Positions 1-5,696 are shown, counted from the first letter of the stretch. The stretch: DNA of 7,986 nt from Microbacterium sp. (GCA_031286555.1 JAITUD010000136.1:1-7986); one strand, 5' to 3'. Numbers and translations: made by a program. The notes: generated from the sequence alone by a model not told the origin.

Positions 1-445
1 CCTTGACGAAGCGGGCGAGCAGCGCCACCGCCAGTGCGGAGTTGACCGCGATGATCGGGTTCTCCGGACCCAGGCTGACGCCACCGGCCAGGCTGAGCAC
101 CGTGGCCAGCAGCAGGCCGGGCAGCACGCCGGGCTTCAGCGGCGCGGCCACGAGCTCCGTGGTCGCCGAGTCGGGGCCTCCGTGGCCGGGCACCAGCCAG
201 ATCACGAGGCCGACAGCAGCGCCGGTGATCGTCAGCACCGTGAAGATCCACCAGGGGGTCGCCTCGGTCGCGCCGAAGGACTGCGGCAGGGTCGTCCACA
301 GGATGCCCTGCAGCCACTCCGACACGAAGTCCAGCAGCCACAGCACGAGCGCCGACCCGACGCCGACGAGGATGGCCGGTACGGACATGATCAGCAGGGA
401 CTTCACACTGGGCGAAGGCGCTCCCGCAGTCGCGGCATCCGACAT
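1..445 (-). CDS. ClC-family ion channel/transporter, N-terminal part (runs off the left edge)
   Basis: The visible 148 residues begin MSDAATAGAP and belong to a membrane protein that likely moves chloride or another anion through a ClC fold. Hydrophobic helices lie at about residues 16-42, 66-85 and 108-122. Two ClC signature segments are visible: GHGGPDSAT (88-95 region), in the place of the GSGIP selectivity loop, and GVSLGPENP (122-130), matching the GxxGPE loop; Glu128 corresponds to the gating glutamate of characterised ClC proteins. The GPEN form resembles the YfeO-type branch of putative ion channels more than the classical GREGP exchangers. Start: ATG at 445-443, with an AAGGGAG Shine-Dalgarno at 457-451. 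The C-terminal part, including the GxFxP loop, lies outside the window. It is divergent from a SulP transporter, so the two anion transporters may share regulation. Family assignment is firm; the transported ion is not known. Confidence 0.85.
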   Translation of the reverse strand, partial: MSDAATAGAPSPSVKSLLIMSVPAILVGVGSALVLWLLDFVSEWLQGILWTTLPQSFGATEATPWWIFTVLTITGAAVGLVIWLVPGHGGPDSATTELVAAPLKPGVLPGLLLATVLSLAGGVSLGPENPIIAVNSALAVALLARFVK

Positions 446-460
446 CTCGACTCCCTTCGC

Positions 461-477
461 CCGACGGGCCCCGTCGG
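461..477. repeat. 17-bp near-perfect palindrome in the ClC leader
   Basis: CCGACGGG, a single C, then CCCGTCGG. The 8-bp arms lie just upstream of the Shine-Dalgarno (451-457) of the minus-strand ClC gene, so the element sits in its likely leader. It could be a repressor operator, or a leader hairpin (7-bp stem, 3-nt loop) beside the ribosome site. GC-rich DNA makes short palindromes common, so function is inferred only. Confidence 0.4.
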
Positions 478-559
478 CGCGCACCCTGCGCGGATGACAC
501 CCATAGTGCCCGAGCAGGCGGCCGCGGCGACGGAGGCGCCGCGACCCGCCTCGCAGGAT

Positions 560-574
560 GCCCGCCGGGCGGGC
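560..574. repeat. 15-bp near-perfect palindrome between ClC and SulP
   Basis: GCCCGCC, a single G, then GGCGGGC: 7-bp arms with a 1-nt centre in the divergent gap, about 46 bp before the SulP -10-like hexamer. The sequence differs from the palindrome at 461-477, so the two are not copies of one operator. It may be a regulatory site or a by-product of GC-rich composition. Confidence 0.25.
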
Positions 575-619
575 TGCCGACGCGCGGAAATCGCCCGGAA
601 CGGGTGACCCCTGCGGCGA

Positions 620-625
620 TAGGGT
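620..625 (+). promoter_or_regulatory. Candidate -10 hexamer for SulP
   Basis: TAGGGT fits the actinobacterial TANNNT -10 pattern and lies 26 bp before the GTG start, leaving room for a short leader with the GGGAGG ribosome site at 642-647. The sequence 17 bp upstream (GGAACG) is not a good TTGACA-type -35, so the promoter call rests mostly on the -10 and its position. Confidence 0.4.
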
Positions 626-651
626 GAAGCATCCGATCACTGGGAGGTCCC

Positions 652-2301
652 GTGCAACCGCCGCTCGCCGGTCTGACCCGCAAGAACCTCGGTCGCGAAC
701 TGCTCGCAGGGGTGACGCTCATCGCGATCGCCATCCCGCTGAACATCGGCTACGCCCAGATCGCCGGGCTGCCTGCCACGGCGGGCCTCTACGCGCTGAT
801 CGTGCCGACCCTCATCTGGGCGCTGATGACGTCGTCGCGCCAGTTGGTCGCGTCGCCGGATGCCGCGGCCGCGGCACTGGTGGCATCCTCCCTCGGCGGC
901 CTCGCGACAGCCGGGTCAGCCGGCTACGCGACGATGGCGCTGGCCCAGGCGGTGATCGGCGGTGTGCTGTTCCTGCTGATGGGCTTCTTCAAGCTCGGGT
1001 TCCTCGCGAACTTCCTCTCCAAGCCGATTCTCGTCGGCTTCGTCGGCGGCCTCGCGCTCGACATCCTCGTGTCGCAGGTCGCGAAGATGCTCGGCGTGCA
1101 CATCGACTCGGGCGGCGAGTTCGTCGAGAAGCTCACCGGGCTGATCACCGGGCTCGGCACGATCAACCTGTGGTCGGCGATCATCGCCGTCGCCTCGCTC
1201 GTCGTGCTGATCTTCGGCCGCATGATCGCGCGCGCCGTGCCCTGGGCGCTGATCGTACTGATCGTGGCGACCGTCATCGTCGTGCTCACGCACGCCGACA
1301 AAGCCGGCGTCGACGTGCTCGGCGAGGTCCCGGCCGGCCCGCCCGCGCTGACCTGGCCGATGCTCTCCTGGCAGGAGTGGTTCGCGCTGATCCCGTCGGC
1401 GATCGCGCTGACGATGGTCACCACGGCCGAGGGTCTGCTGGTCAGCCGGTCGTACGGCGAGAAGCGGCACTACCCGACGAACGCCAACCGCGACCTGTTC
1501 GCCTTCGGATTCGCCAACCTCGCCGCCGGGGCGAGCGGCACCTTCACGGTCGGCTCGTCCACCTCACGCACGGCGGCGATGGATGCGGCGGGTTCGCGCA
1601 CGCAGCTGCCGTCGGTCGTGCTGGCGGTCGGCACCTTCCTGCTGCTCATGTTCGGCACCGCGCTGCTGACCGACATCCCCTCGCCGGCGATCGGCGCGAT
1701 CGTCGCGTTCGCGGTCGTGCCGCTGCTGGGCATCGCGGATTTCCGCAGCATGTGGAAGCTGGATCGGTTCGAGTTCATCATCGGCATCGCCTGCTTCGCC
1801 GTGACCCTGCTGGTCGGCGCGATCCCCGGCATCCTGGTGGCGTTCGTGCTCGCGCTGATCAACATGGCCAAGCGGGCCGCGTCGCCGGCGATCGACGTGC
1901 TCGTCAGCGAGCCCGAGACCGGCGAGCTGGCCGCCGAGACCGAGACCGGCGGCGTCACCGCGCCCGGCGTCATCGTGGTGCGCATGGCCGCACCGCTGTT
2001 CTTCGCCAACGGCGAGGTTTTCGCCTCCGCCGTGCGGGCCGCGGTCACCGATGCCGGCGGACCGGACACGGTGCACCATGTGGTGATCGACATGGAGGCG
2101 GTCACCGACGTCGACGTCACCGGCAGCGAGTCGTTCGAGAGCGTGCGCGACTGGCTCGAGCAGCAGTCGATCGGCCTCTCGTTCAGCCGTGTGCGCAGCG
2201 GAGCGAAGGCGCGCCTGTCCAGGTTCGGGGTCGTCGAAGGCGGCGACGCCGTCTACCGGACGAACCGCGAGGCGGTGACGGCGCTCGCGAAGAGCGAGTG
2301 A
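652..2301 (+). CDS. SulP-family anion transporter with C-terminal STAS domain
   Basis: 549-aa inner-membrane transporter of the SulP/SLC26 family, which moves sulfate, bicarbonate, dicarboxylates or other anions. The transmembrane domain spans about residues 15-405. The SulP signature is clear early on: AIPLNIGYAQIAGLPATAGLY (about 27-47), then SSRQLVASPDAAAA (61-74), and later SSTSRTAAMDAAGSRT (302-317). The cytoplasmic STAS domain covers about 438-540, with its core strand VVIDMEAVTDVDVTG at 477-491; Thr490 occupies the position of the phosphorylatable serine in anti-sigma antagonists. Two departures from the usual pattern are PLN where PQS/PQG is common, and ASPD where GPD is common, so the substrate may differ from sulfate. 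The GTG start at 652 is chosen because GGGAGG (642-647) precedes it by 4 nt. Length is normal for the family. It converges on the histidine phosphatase with a 15-bp gap. Family firm, substrate unknown. Confidence 0.93.
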   Translation: MQPPLAGLTRKNLGRELLAGVTLIAIAIPLNIGYAQIAGLPATAGLYALIVPTLIWALMTSSRQLVASPDAAAAALVASSLGGLATAGSAGYATMALAQAVIGGVLFLLMGFFKLGFLANFLSKPILVGFVGGLALDILVSQVAKMLGVHIDSGGEFVEKLTGLITGLGTINLWSAIIAVASLVVLIFGRMIARAVPWALIVLIVATVIVVLTHADKAGVDVLGEVPAGPPALTWPMLSWQEWFALIPSAIALTMVTTAEGLLVSRSYGEKRHYPTNANRDLFAFGFANLAAGASGTFTVGSSTSRTAAMDAAGSRTQLPSVVLAVGTFLLLMFGTALLTDIPSPAIGAIVAFAVVPLLGIADFRSMWKLDRFEFIIGIACFAVTLLVGAIPGILVAFVLALINMAKRAASPAIDVLVSEPETGELAAETETGGVTAPGVIVVRMAAPLFFANGEVFASAVRAAVTDAGGPDTVHHVVIDMEAVTDVDVTGSESFESVRDWLEQQSIGLSFSRVRSGAKARLSRFGVVEGGDAVYRTNREAVTALAKSE

Positions 2302-2316
2302 CGCGGACCGCCTCGT

Positions 2317-2976
2317 TCAGGACTCGGACGGGCGCAGCGGCAGCTGCGGTCCGTGGTTCCAGGCCAGGATCGCCGGCTGCTCGCGGTAGAACCCGAGCAC
2401 CGACACCGAGCCGGCATCCAGCGTGATCCGCGCGCCGAAGCGGGGTGCCTCGCGCAGGAACACGGCCGTCAGGATGCGCAGGAAGTGGCCGTGCGCCACG
2501 AGGGCGACATCGCCCTCGGCCATCGCCGGCAGCACCCGGGTGAGCACGCGCGAGGCTCGGGCCGCGACCTCTTCGACCGTCTCGCCCGGCGTCTTCCCGC
2601 GGATGACACCGTGCGCGAACGCGGTCCAGTTGTAGCCGAGCTCGGCGCGGATGTCGGCGCTGGTGCGCCCCTCGTAGCCGCCGTAGTCCCATTCGATCAG
2701 CAGCGGATCGATCTCGGCGTCGAGCCCGGCGAGCTCCGCCGTGCGGCGCGAGCGCTGCAGCGGCGAGGTCAGCACGAGACCGAAGTCGTAGCCGCGCACG
2801 AGTGCGCCGGCCTGCCGCGCGAGGTCTTCGCCGTGCGGGGTGAGCGGGATGTCGGTCAGGCCGGTGTGCCGGCCCTCCCGCGACCATTCGGTCTCGCCGT
2901 GCCGCAGCAGCACGAGCTTGCCCTGCGGGTTGTCGGGTGCAGGGCGATCGGGCAGCGGGTCGGAAGTGGCGTCCAC
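2317..2976 (-). CDS. Histidine phosphatase family protein (phosphoglycerate mutase-like, SHB17-like motifs)
   Basis: 219-aa probably cytosolic phosphatase of the histidine phosphatase superfamily, which hydrolyses phosphomonoesters through a phospho-histidine. The RHG motif is LLRHGETEWS at 23-32 (nucleophile His26), followed by TGLTDIPLTPHGE (38-50), Arg75 in SPLQRSRRT, acid/base candidate Glu95 in IEWDYGGYEG, and the second catalytic histidine His162 in VAHGHFLRI. The TGLTDxPLTP, EWxYGxYEG, AHGHxLR and LDAGS stretches resemble yeast SHB17 sedoheptulose-1,7-bisphosphatase, so a sugar-bisphosphate substrate is possible, though the family is too broad to be sure. The GTG start (2976-2974) follows TACTGT by 6 nt with no Shine-Dalgarno, fitting leaderless translation. 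It lies 25 bp downstream of the alpha/beta hydrolase on the same strand and may also be read through from it. Confidence 0.92.
   Translation of the reverse strand: MDATSDPLPDRPAPDNPQGKLVLLRHGETEWSREGRHTGLTDIPLTPHGEDLARQAGALVRGYDFGLVLTSPLQRSRRTAELAGLDAEIDPLLIEWDYGGYEGRTSADIRAELGYNWTAFAHGVIRGKTPGETVEEVAARASRVLTRVLPAMAEGDVALVAHGHFLRILTAVFLREAPRFGARITLDAGSVSVLGFYREQPAILAWNHGPQLPLRPSES
2325..2353. terminator. Strong hairpin 24 bp past the SulP stop, inside the phosphatase 3' end
   Basis: On the plus strand CGGAC (2325-2329) pairs with GTCCG (2349-2353), and after a GGG bulge CGCAGC (2333-2338) pairs with GCTGCG (2343-2348) around a GGCA loop. That makes an 11-bp stem with one bulge. There is no T-tract, but many actinobacterial terminators lack one. 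It would end SulP transcripts while being embedded in the last codons of the convergent phosphatase gene. Confidence 0.35.
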
Positions 2977-2982
2977 AGCGCC

Positions 2983-2988
2983 ACAGTA
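2983..2988 (-). promoter_or_regulatory. Candidate -10 (TACTGT) for a leaderless phosphatase transcript
   Basis: Read on the minus strand, TACTGT is followed by six bases (GGCGCT) and then the GTG start. This spacing places the transcription start at or next to the start codon. No convincing -35 is seen; that region falls in the end of the upstream hydrolase gene. Confidence 0.35.
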
Positions 2989-3001
2989 ACGCCCGTCGGC
3001 C

Positions 3002-3775
3002 TCAGAGGCGTGCTGCGATCACCTGCGCCGTCGCGACCGGGTCGGGCCGGTGCATGACCGACTCGGGCACGATCACGCGCTCGGCGCCGGGCACGTGATC
3101 GGCGACCCAGTCGGAGCTGCCGATCAGGAACGGGAAGGTCTGCTCGCCGCGCAGCACGGTGACCGGACGGTCGACGTTCAGCAGTTCCGGGCCCGGACGA
3201 CTCATCCGGTGCACCAGGAGAGTGTCGTAGACCGTGGACTGCGCGAGGGGCGTCAGGGCGTCGAGCATGCCGTTCGTGCGGCCGGCCTCGACCATCTCGC
3301 GCGGCAGACCCACCGCGTCGATCTGGAACGCCTCGACCGCGTCGCCGGGCCGCCCGGCGTCGACCAGGGTCTGGAGCCGCTCGCCGAGGTCGGACGACAC
3401 GGCCGAGCCGTCGAAGTCGAGAGGCGGCTCGGAGAGGAACAGCGCCCCGGTCGGCACGCCCTGGGAGGCGGCGAAGAGCGAGAGCACCGCACCGGAGGAG
3501 TGTCCGAGCGTCGCATCGGCTCCGCCGACCGCGGCGATGACCGCGGCGAGGTCGGCCGCCTCGTCTTCGGGCGTCGACCCCCGTCGATCGCCGCTGCCGG
3601 CACGGGCTCGACGATCCCAGGCGACGGCGCGGTACCCGGCATCCACGAGGGCCTGCGCCAGCGGCGCAGCATCCGCAGCGGTCGAGAGCGCGCCGCTCAC
3701 GATCACGACGGTGCGACCCTCACCGGTCGCGGAGTACTGGATGGGGGTGCCGTCAGCCGACGTCGCGATGCTCAT
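3002..3775 (-). CDS. Alpha/beta hydrolase fold protein
   Basis: 257-aa, probably cytosolic alpha/beta hydrolase with no signal peptide. The nucleophile elbow is GHSSG (91-95, Ser93), followed by a strand with SEPPL (115-119), a pattern seen in many actinobacterial hydrolases of unknown substrate. The late histidine is probably His242 in VMHRPDP. The segment after strand 7, VTVLRGEQTF (205-214), lacks the aspartate usually found in GxxD, so the third triad residue may be elsewhere, for example Glu116 after strand 6. The DRRARAGSG stretch (54-62) near the oxyanion region fits the fold. I chose ATG 3775-3773; an in-frame TTG at 3787 would add four residues but is a poorer start. No Shine-Dalgarno is obvious. 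It lies 56 bp after the 64-aa four-Cys gene and 25 bp before the phosphatase, all in one direction. Substrate unknown. Confidence 0.88.
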   Translation of the reverse strand: MSIATSADGTPIQYSATGEGRTVVIVSGALSTAADAAPLAQALVDAGYRAVAWDRRARAGSGDRRGSTPEDEAADLAAVIAAVGGADATLGHSSGAVLSLFAASQGVPTGALFLSEPPLDFDGSAVSSDLGERLQTLVDAGRPGDAVEAFQIDAVGLPREMVEAGRTNGMLDALTPLAQSTVYDTLLVHRMSRPGPELLNVDRPVTVLRGEQTFPFLIGSSDWVADHVPGAERVIVPESVMHRPDPVATAQVIAARL

Positions 3776-3831
3776 TCGGCCATACAACCACCGGGGTGGG
3801 ACATCCGGAAGACGCTCTTGAGACGGTCCCG

Positions 3832-4026
3832 TCAGGTCTGGCGTCGCCGGGCGGCCTGGCGCAGCTCGTTGGCGCGCTCGCGCAGTTCGGGGTCATCCAT
3901 CACCAGCTGCACGAGCGAGCAGTCCTGGGGGCCGTTCGCCCCGGGCACGCACAGGGTGCAGGGGTCGCCGGCGCGCACCGGGCACATCGGCTGGGGGAAC
4001 CGCCGCGGCTTCACATCGGCGCTCAT
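3832..4026 (-). CDS. Small four-cysteine conserved protein (64 aa; resembles DUF6767)
   Basis: The 64-aa protein begins MSADVKPRRF and carries a compact cysteine region: CPVRAGDPCTLC (15-26), then VPGANGPQDC (27-36), giving Cys15, Cys23, Cys26 and Cys36. The rest is a charged helix, MDDPELRERANELRQAARRR (43-62). From memory this matches small actinobacterial proteins annotated DUF6767, with the same CPxRxGDPCxLCxPGxxGPQDC core; that name needs a profile search. Four well-spaced cysteines suggest zinc or iron-sulfur binding, an inference only. The protein is soluble with no signal peptide. The ATG at 4026-4024 is preceded, after 7 nt, by GATACT, so translation may be leaderless. It heads the minus-strand run that continues into the hydrolase. 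Conserved gene likely; function unknown. Confidence 0.75.
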   Translation of the reverse strand: MSADVKPRRFPQPMCPVRAGDPCTLCVPGANGPQDCSLVQLVMDDPELRERANELRQAARRRQT

Positions 4027-4033
4027 GACACCC

Positions 4034-4039
4034 AGTATC
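4034..4039 (-). promoter_or_regulatory. Candidate -10 (GATACT) for the four-Cys gene
   Basis: On the minus strand GATACT is followed by GGGTGTC (7 nt) and then the ATG start. It departs from TANNNT only at the first base. The spacing fits a leaderless transcript. No clear -35 is visible. Confidence 0.3.
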
Positions 4040-4117
4040 GTTCGCTGATCTGCGCGGATCTTCTGCCGCGGCCATGCAAAACCTGGGCGTGCTCTGGCGC
4101 GTCGTTCTCGCGCGGTG

Positions 4118-4123
4118 CAGAAT
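4118..4123 (+). promoter_or_regulatory. Candidate -10 (CAGAAT) for the GNAT gene
   Basis: CAGAAT lies 6 nt before the GTG at 4130, the same geometry as the other leaderless candidates in this window. It keeps the A2 and T6 positions of the -10 pattern but not T1. This supports GTG 4130 over the in-frame GTG 4115, which lies upstream of the hexamer. Confidence 0.3.
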
Positions 4124-4129
4124 GTCGCG

Positions 4130-4702
4130 GTGACACAGACACCGCTGCAGACGGAACGCATCCGTCTCGAACCGCTCATCGAGGAGCACTTCGAACTCGA
4201 AGTCGAGCTGGACTCCGATCCCGAGGTCATGCGGTACCTCACCGGCTGCGCCCGCACCAGGGAGCAGGTGCAGCACGCGCACGAGATGCGCCTCGAGACC
4301 GCGAGGCCGGTCGACGGTCTGGGCTTCTGGCTGGGTTTCGTCGAGGACGAGTTCGTCGGCTGGTGGATGCTCGAACCCGCCGGCTGGGCCGAAGGAGAGC
4401 TGGTCCCCGGCGAGGTCGAGCTGGGATTCCGGATGCTGCGCAGGCACTGGCGCAAGGGCCTGGCGAGCGAGGGGGCCGGCGAGGTCATGCGGCACGCCTT
4501 CGAAGACCTCGGAATGAACCGTCTCTACACGTACACGATGGCGGTCAACGCGGGCTCGCAGGCGGTGAGCCGGCACATCGGCCTGCGCTATGTGCGCACC
4601 TTCCACGACGAGGACGAGGTCGGCCCCGAGGGCTTCGAGCAGGGTGCCGTCGAGTACTCGATCACCGCGGACGAGTGGCGTGCGGCTCAGGCCGCGGGCT
4701 GA
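4130..4702 (+). CDS. GNAT family N-acetyltransferase (RimJ/RimL-like)
   Basis: 190-aa cytosolic acetyltransferase using acetyl-CoA to acylate an amine on a protein or small molecule. It opens with the typical LQTERIRLEPL (6-16), then an RYLTG segment (35-39) as in RimJ/RimL-type enzymes. The acetyl-CoA pyrophosphate loop is WRKGLASEG (107-115), fitting R/QxxGxG/A, and is followed by the EVMRHAFEDLGMNRL helix (118-132). Asn140 in AVNAGSQAVSRHIGLRY (138-154) is the conserved motif B residue. Hydrophobic residues in the 64-80 stretch form the central sheet. GTG 4130 is chosen because a -10-like hexamer lies just before it; GTG 4115 would add five residues. No Shine-Dalgarno is seen at either. 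Family firm; substrate cannot be read from sequence. Confidence 0.9.
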   Translation: MTQTPLQTERIRLEPLIEEHFELEVELDSDPEVMRYLTGCARTREQVQHAHEMRLETARPVDGLGFWLGFVEDEFVGWWMLEPAGWAEGELVPGEVELGFRMLRRHWRKGLASEGAGEVMRHAFEDLGMNRLYTYTMAVNAGSQAVSRHIGLRYVRTFHDEDEVGPEGFEQGAVEYSITADEWRAAQAAG

Positions 4703-4719
4703 GACCGGGTTCTCTGCGT

Positions 4720-4732
4720 CGCCGGCCCGGCG
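4720..4732. repeat. 13-bp palindrome in a promoter spacer
   Basis: CGCCGG, a single C, then CCGGCG. It lies between a weak -35-like TTCTCT (4710-4715) and the TAGGGT -10 (4733-4738), directly abutting the -10. A regulator bound here would control the two-gene unit starting at 4746. The 6-bp arms are short for GC-rich DNA, so chance is a real alternative. Confidence 0.3.
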
Positions 4733-4738
4733 TAGGGT
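4733..4738 (+). promoter_or_regulatory. Candidate -10 (TAGGGT) for the 4746-5646 gene pair
   Basis: TAGGGT is followed by TCCGCAC (7 nt) and the ATG at 4746, a leaderless arrangement. TTCTCT lies 17 bp upstream as a weak -35. There is no Shine-Dalgarno before this start, which strengthens the reading. Confidence 0.45.
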
Positions 4739-4745
4739 TCCGCAC

Positions 4746-5078
4746 ATGGCCGCAGAGACCGATCACGCCGTCCTCGCCGAACAGCTGCGCCGACGCGTCC
4801 TGGAGTCGGGCGCCGTCGCGGGGTCCGTGCGACGGGCCGCGCTGCGCGCCGGTGCGGGGGAGGGCGTCGACGACGAGGGTCGGCACGTCGTGCTCGCGCG
4901 GACGATCGGCGCGGCCTCCTACCGGGTGACGGACGAGATGGTCGCCGACGTGCGGGCCGACACCGGATCGGACAGGGCCGCGTTCGAAGTGGTCATGTCG
5001 GCCAGCATCGGGGCAGGCCTGCGGCGCTGGGATGCCGCGCTCGCCGCGATCGGGGAGGCGACGGATGCGGCTCGCTGA
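4746..5078 (+). CDS. Unknown 110-aa helical protein paired with the AhpD/CMD-like gene
   Basis: The 110-aa soluble, probably helical protein begins MAAETDHAVLAEQLRRRVLE. No cysteine is present. The C-terminal half, from YRVTDEMVADVRADTG (about 59-74) through FEVVMSASIGAGLRRWDAAL (80-99), resembles the late helices of carboxymuconolactone decarboxylase/AhpD-type proteins (a V/LTDxxVxxLR turn, then a helix rich in small residues), but the CxxC half is missing. From memory, similar small proteins occur next to CMD-type genes in other actinobacteria. Its stop overlaps the next gene by 14 bp, so the two are almost certainly translated together. A role as a subunit or accessory factor of the downstream enzyme is an inference; it could also be a fold-related relic. 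Start is ATG 4746, leaderless candidate. Confidence 0.75.
   Translation: MAAETDHAVLAEQLRRRVLESGAVAGSVRRAALRAGAGEGVDDEGRHVVLARTIGAASYRVTDEMVADVRADTGSDRAAFEVVMSASIGAGLRRWDAALAAIGEATDAAR
5052..5058 (+). promoter_or_regulatory. Shine-Dalgarno deciding the AhpD-like start
   Basis: GGGGAGG lies 6 nt before ATG 5065, inside the end of the upstream gene. It favours 5065 over the in-frame ATG at 5032, which lies upstream of the site and would add 11 Arg/Pro-rich residues. Confidence 0.6.
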
Positions 5079-5646
5079 GGTCGAGCGCGGCGACACCGTC
5101 GCGCATCGCCTGCTGATCCGGATGATCTCGCGGATGGCCGGGTACCGGCTGCCGGATGCCGCCCGCGTCGCGTTCTACGACAAGGCCTTCGCCGGCCCAG
5201 CCCTCGGCCGCTGGACACAGCGCACCATGCGCGGGCCGAGCCCGTGGTCGGTGTCGGAGCGGGAGTTGATGGCCGCGATGGTCGCGTCGTGGAACACCTG
5301 CCCGTTCTGCGTCGGCGCGCACCGCGCGATCGCGGTGCGCGGCATGGACTCCGCTGTGGCGGATGCCGTGCTGGCAGACTTCCGCACCGCCCCGATCGGT
5401 GACCGGCTGCGCGCGGCCCTGGTGTTCCTCGAGCGGATGACCACCGACCCCGACGGGCTCAGCGCCGCCGACGCCCGCACGGCCCTCGACGCAGGTCTCA
5501 CGGCCGTGGAGCTCGAGGACGCCGCCGCGGTCGGCGCCGTCTTCGCGGTCATCACCCGCAACGCGAACGCCCTCGACTTCGAGATCCCGTCCGCCGCCGA
5601 CTTCGACAGCGCGGCGGTGATGCTGCTGCGCCGCGGCTACGCCTGA
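5065..5646 (+). CDS. AhpD-like / carboxymuconolactone decarboxylase family CxxC protein
   Basis: 193-aa probably cytosolic protein of the AhpD/CMD superfamily, whose members act as thiol-dependent peroxidases or as decarboxylases. The active-site segment is CPFCVGAH (79-86), with Cys79, Cys82 and His86. Glu67 in SERELM lies twelve residues before Cys79, the same spacing as Glu118 to Cys130 in mycobacterial AhpD. The AhpD residue His132, inside its CxHC pair, is Phe81 here, so activity may differ from classic AhpD. The C-terminal helices run from LSAADARTALDAGLTAVELE (132-151) to ITRNANALDF (163-172). Length is usual for the alkylhydroperoxidase-like branch. The gene overlaps the 110-aa gene by 14 bp and has its own strong ribosome site (5052-5058). 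A redox or peroxide-detoxifying role is the best guess; the natural reductant and substrate are unknown. Confidence 0.87.
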   Translation: MRLAEVERGDTVAHRLLIRMISRMAGYRLPDAARVAFYDKAFAGPALGRWTQRTMRGPSPWSVSERELMAAMVASWNTCPFCVGAHRAIAVRGMDSAVADAVLADFRTAPIGDRLRAALVFLERMTTDPDGLSAADARTALDAGLTAVELEDAAAVGAVFAVITRNANALDFEIPSAADFDSAAVMLLRRGYA

Positions 5647-5690
5647 GTCGCGGCATCCGGATAGGGGTACCGCCGCGTCCGCTGTGCGCC

Positions 5691-5696
5691 TACGCT
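5691..5696 (+). promoter_or_regulatory. Candidate -10 (TACGCT) for the DHFR-like gene
   Basis: TACGCT fits TANNNT and lies 25 bp before ATG 5722, leaving a short leader that contains AAGGAG (5710-5715). The sequence 17 bp upstream is a poor -35. GTGC and GCAC segments flank the hexamer (5684-5703) and might allow a small imperfect hairpin. Confidence 0.35.

Noticed and set aside
597..601. GGAAC resembling an ECF sigma -35 upstream of SulP
   Set aside because: There is no matching ECF-type -10 (such as GTT) at the right distance; the TAGGGT hexamer fits a housekeeping promoter better.
558..2426. Long plus-strand open frame overlapping SulP, rich in Arg, Asp and Gly
   Set aside because: It is a frame shadow of the high-GC SulP gene: its translation is low-complexity Arg-rich, while the other frame gives a full SulP protein with family motifs.
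2353..3057. Plus-strand open frames opposite the phosphatase and hydrolase (also 3050-4048)
   Set aside because: Translations are Arg/Gly/Ala-rich with no motif, and the opposite strand encodes clear enzymes; typical antisense shadows at high GC.
3788..3799. CCACC-GG-GGTGG palindrome upstream of the hydrolase
   Set aside because: Arms of only 5 bp are expected often by chance in this GC-rich DNA, and the promoter there is weak, so it was not listed as a site.
3796..4929. Long plus-strand open frame across the four-Cys gene, GNAT and 110-aa gene
   Set aside because: It crosses three genes in the wrong frame and shows no recognisable domain; the GNAT frame is the coding one.
5032..5064. Upstream in-frame ATG (5032) for the AhpD-like gene
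   Set aside because: It lies upstream of the GGGGAGG ribosome site, would add an Arg/Pro-rich tail without family support, and would lengthen the overlap to 47 bp.
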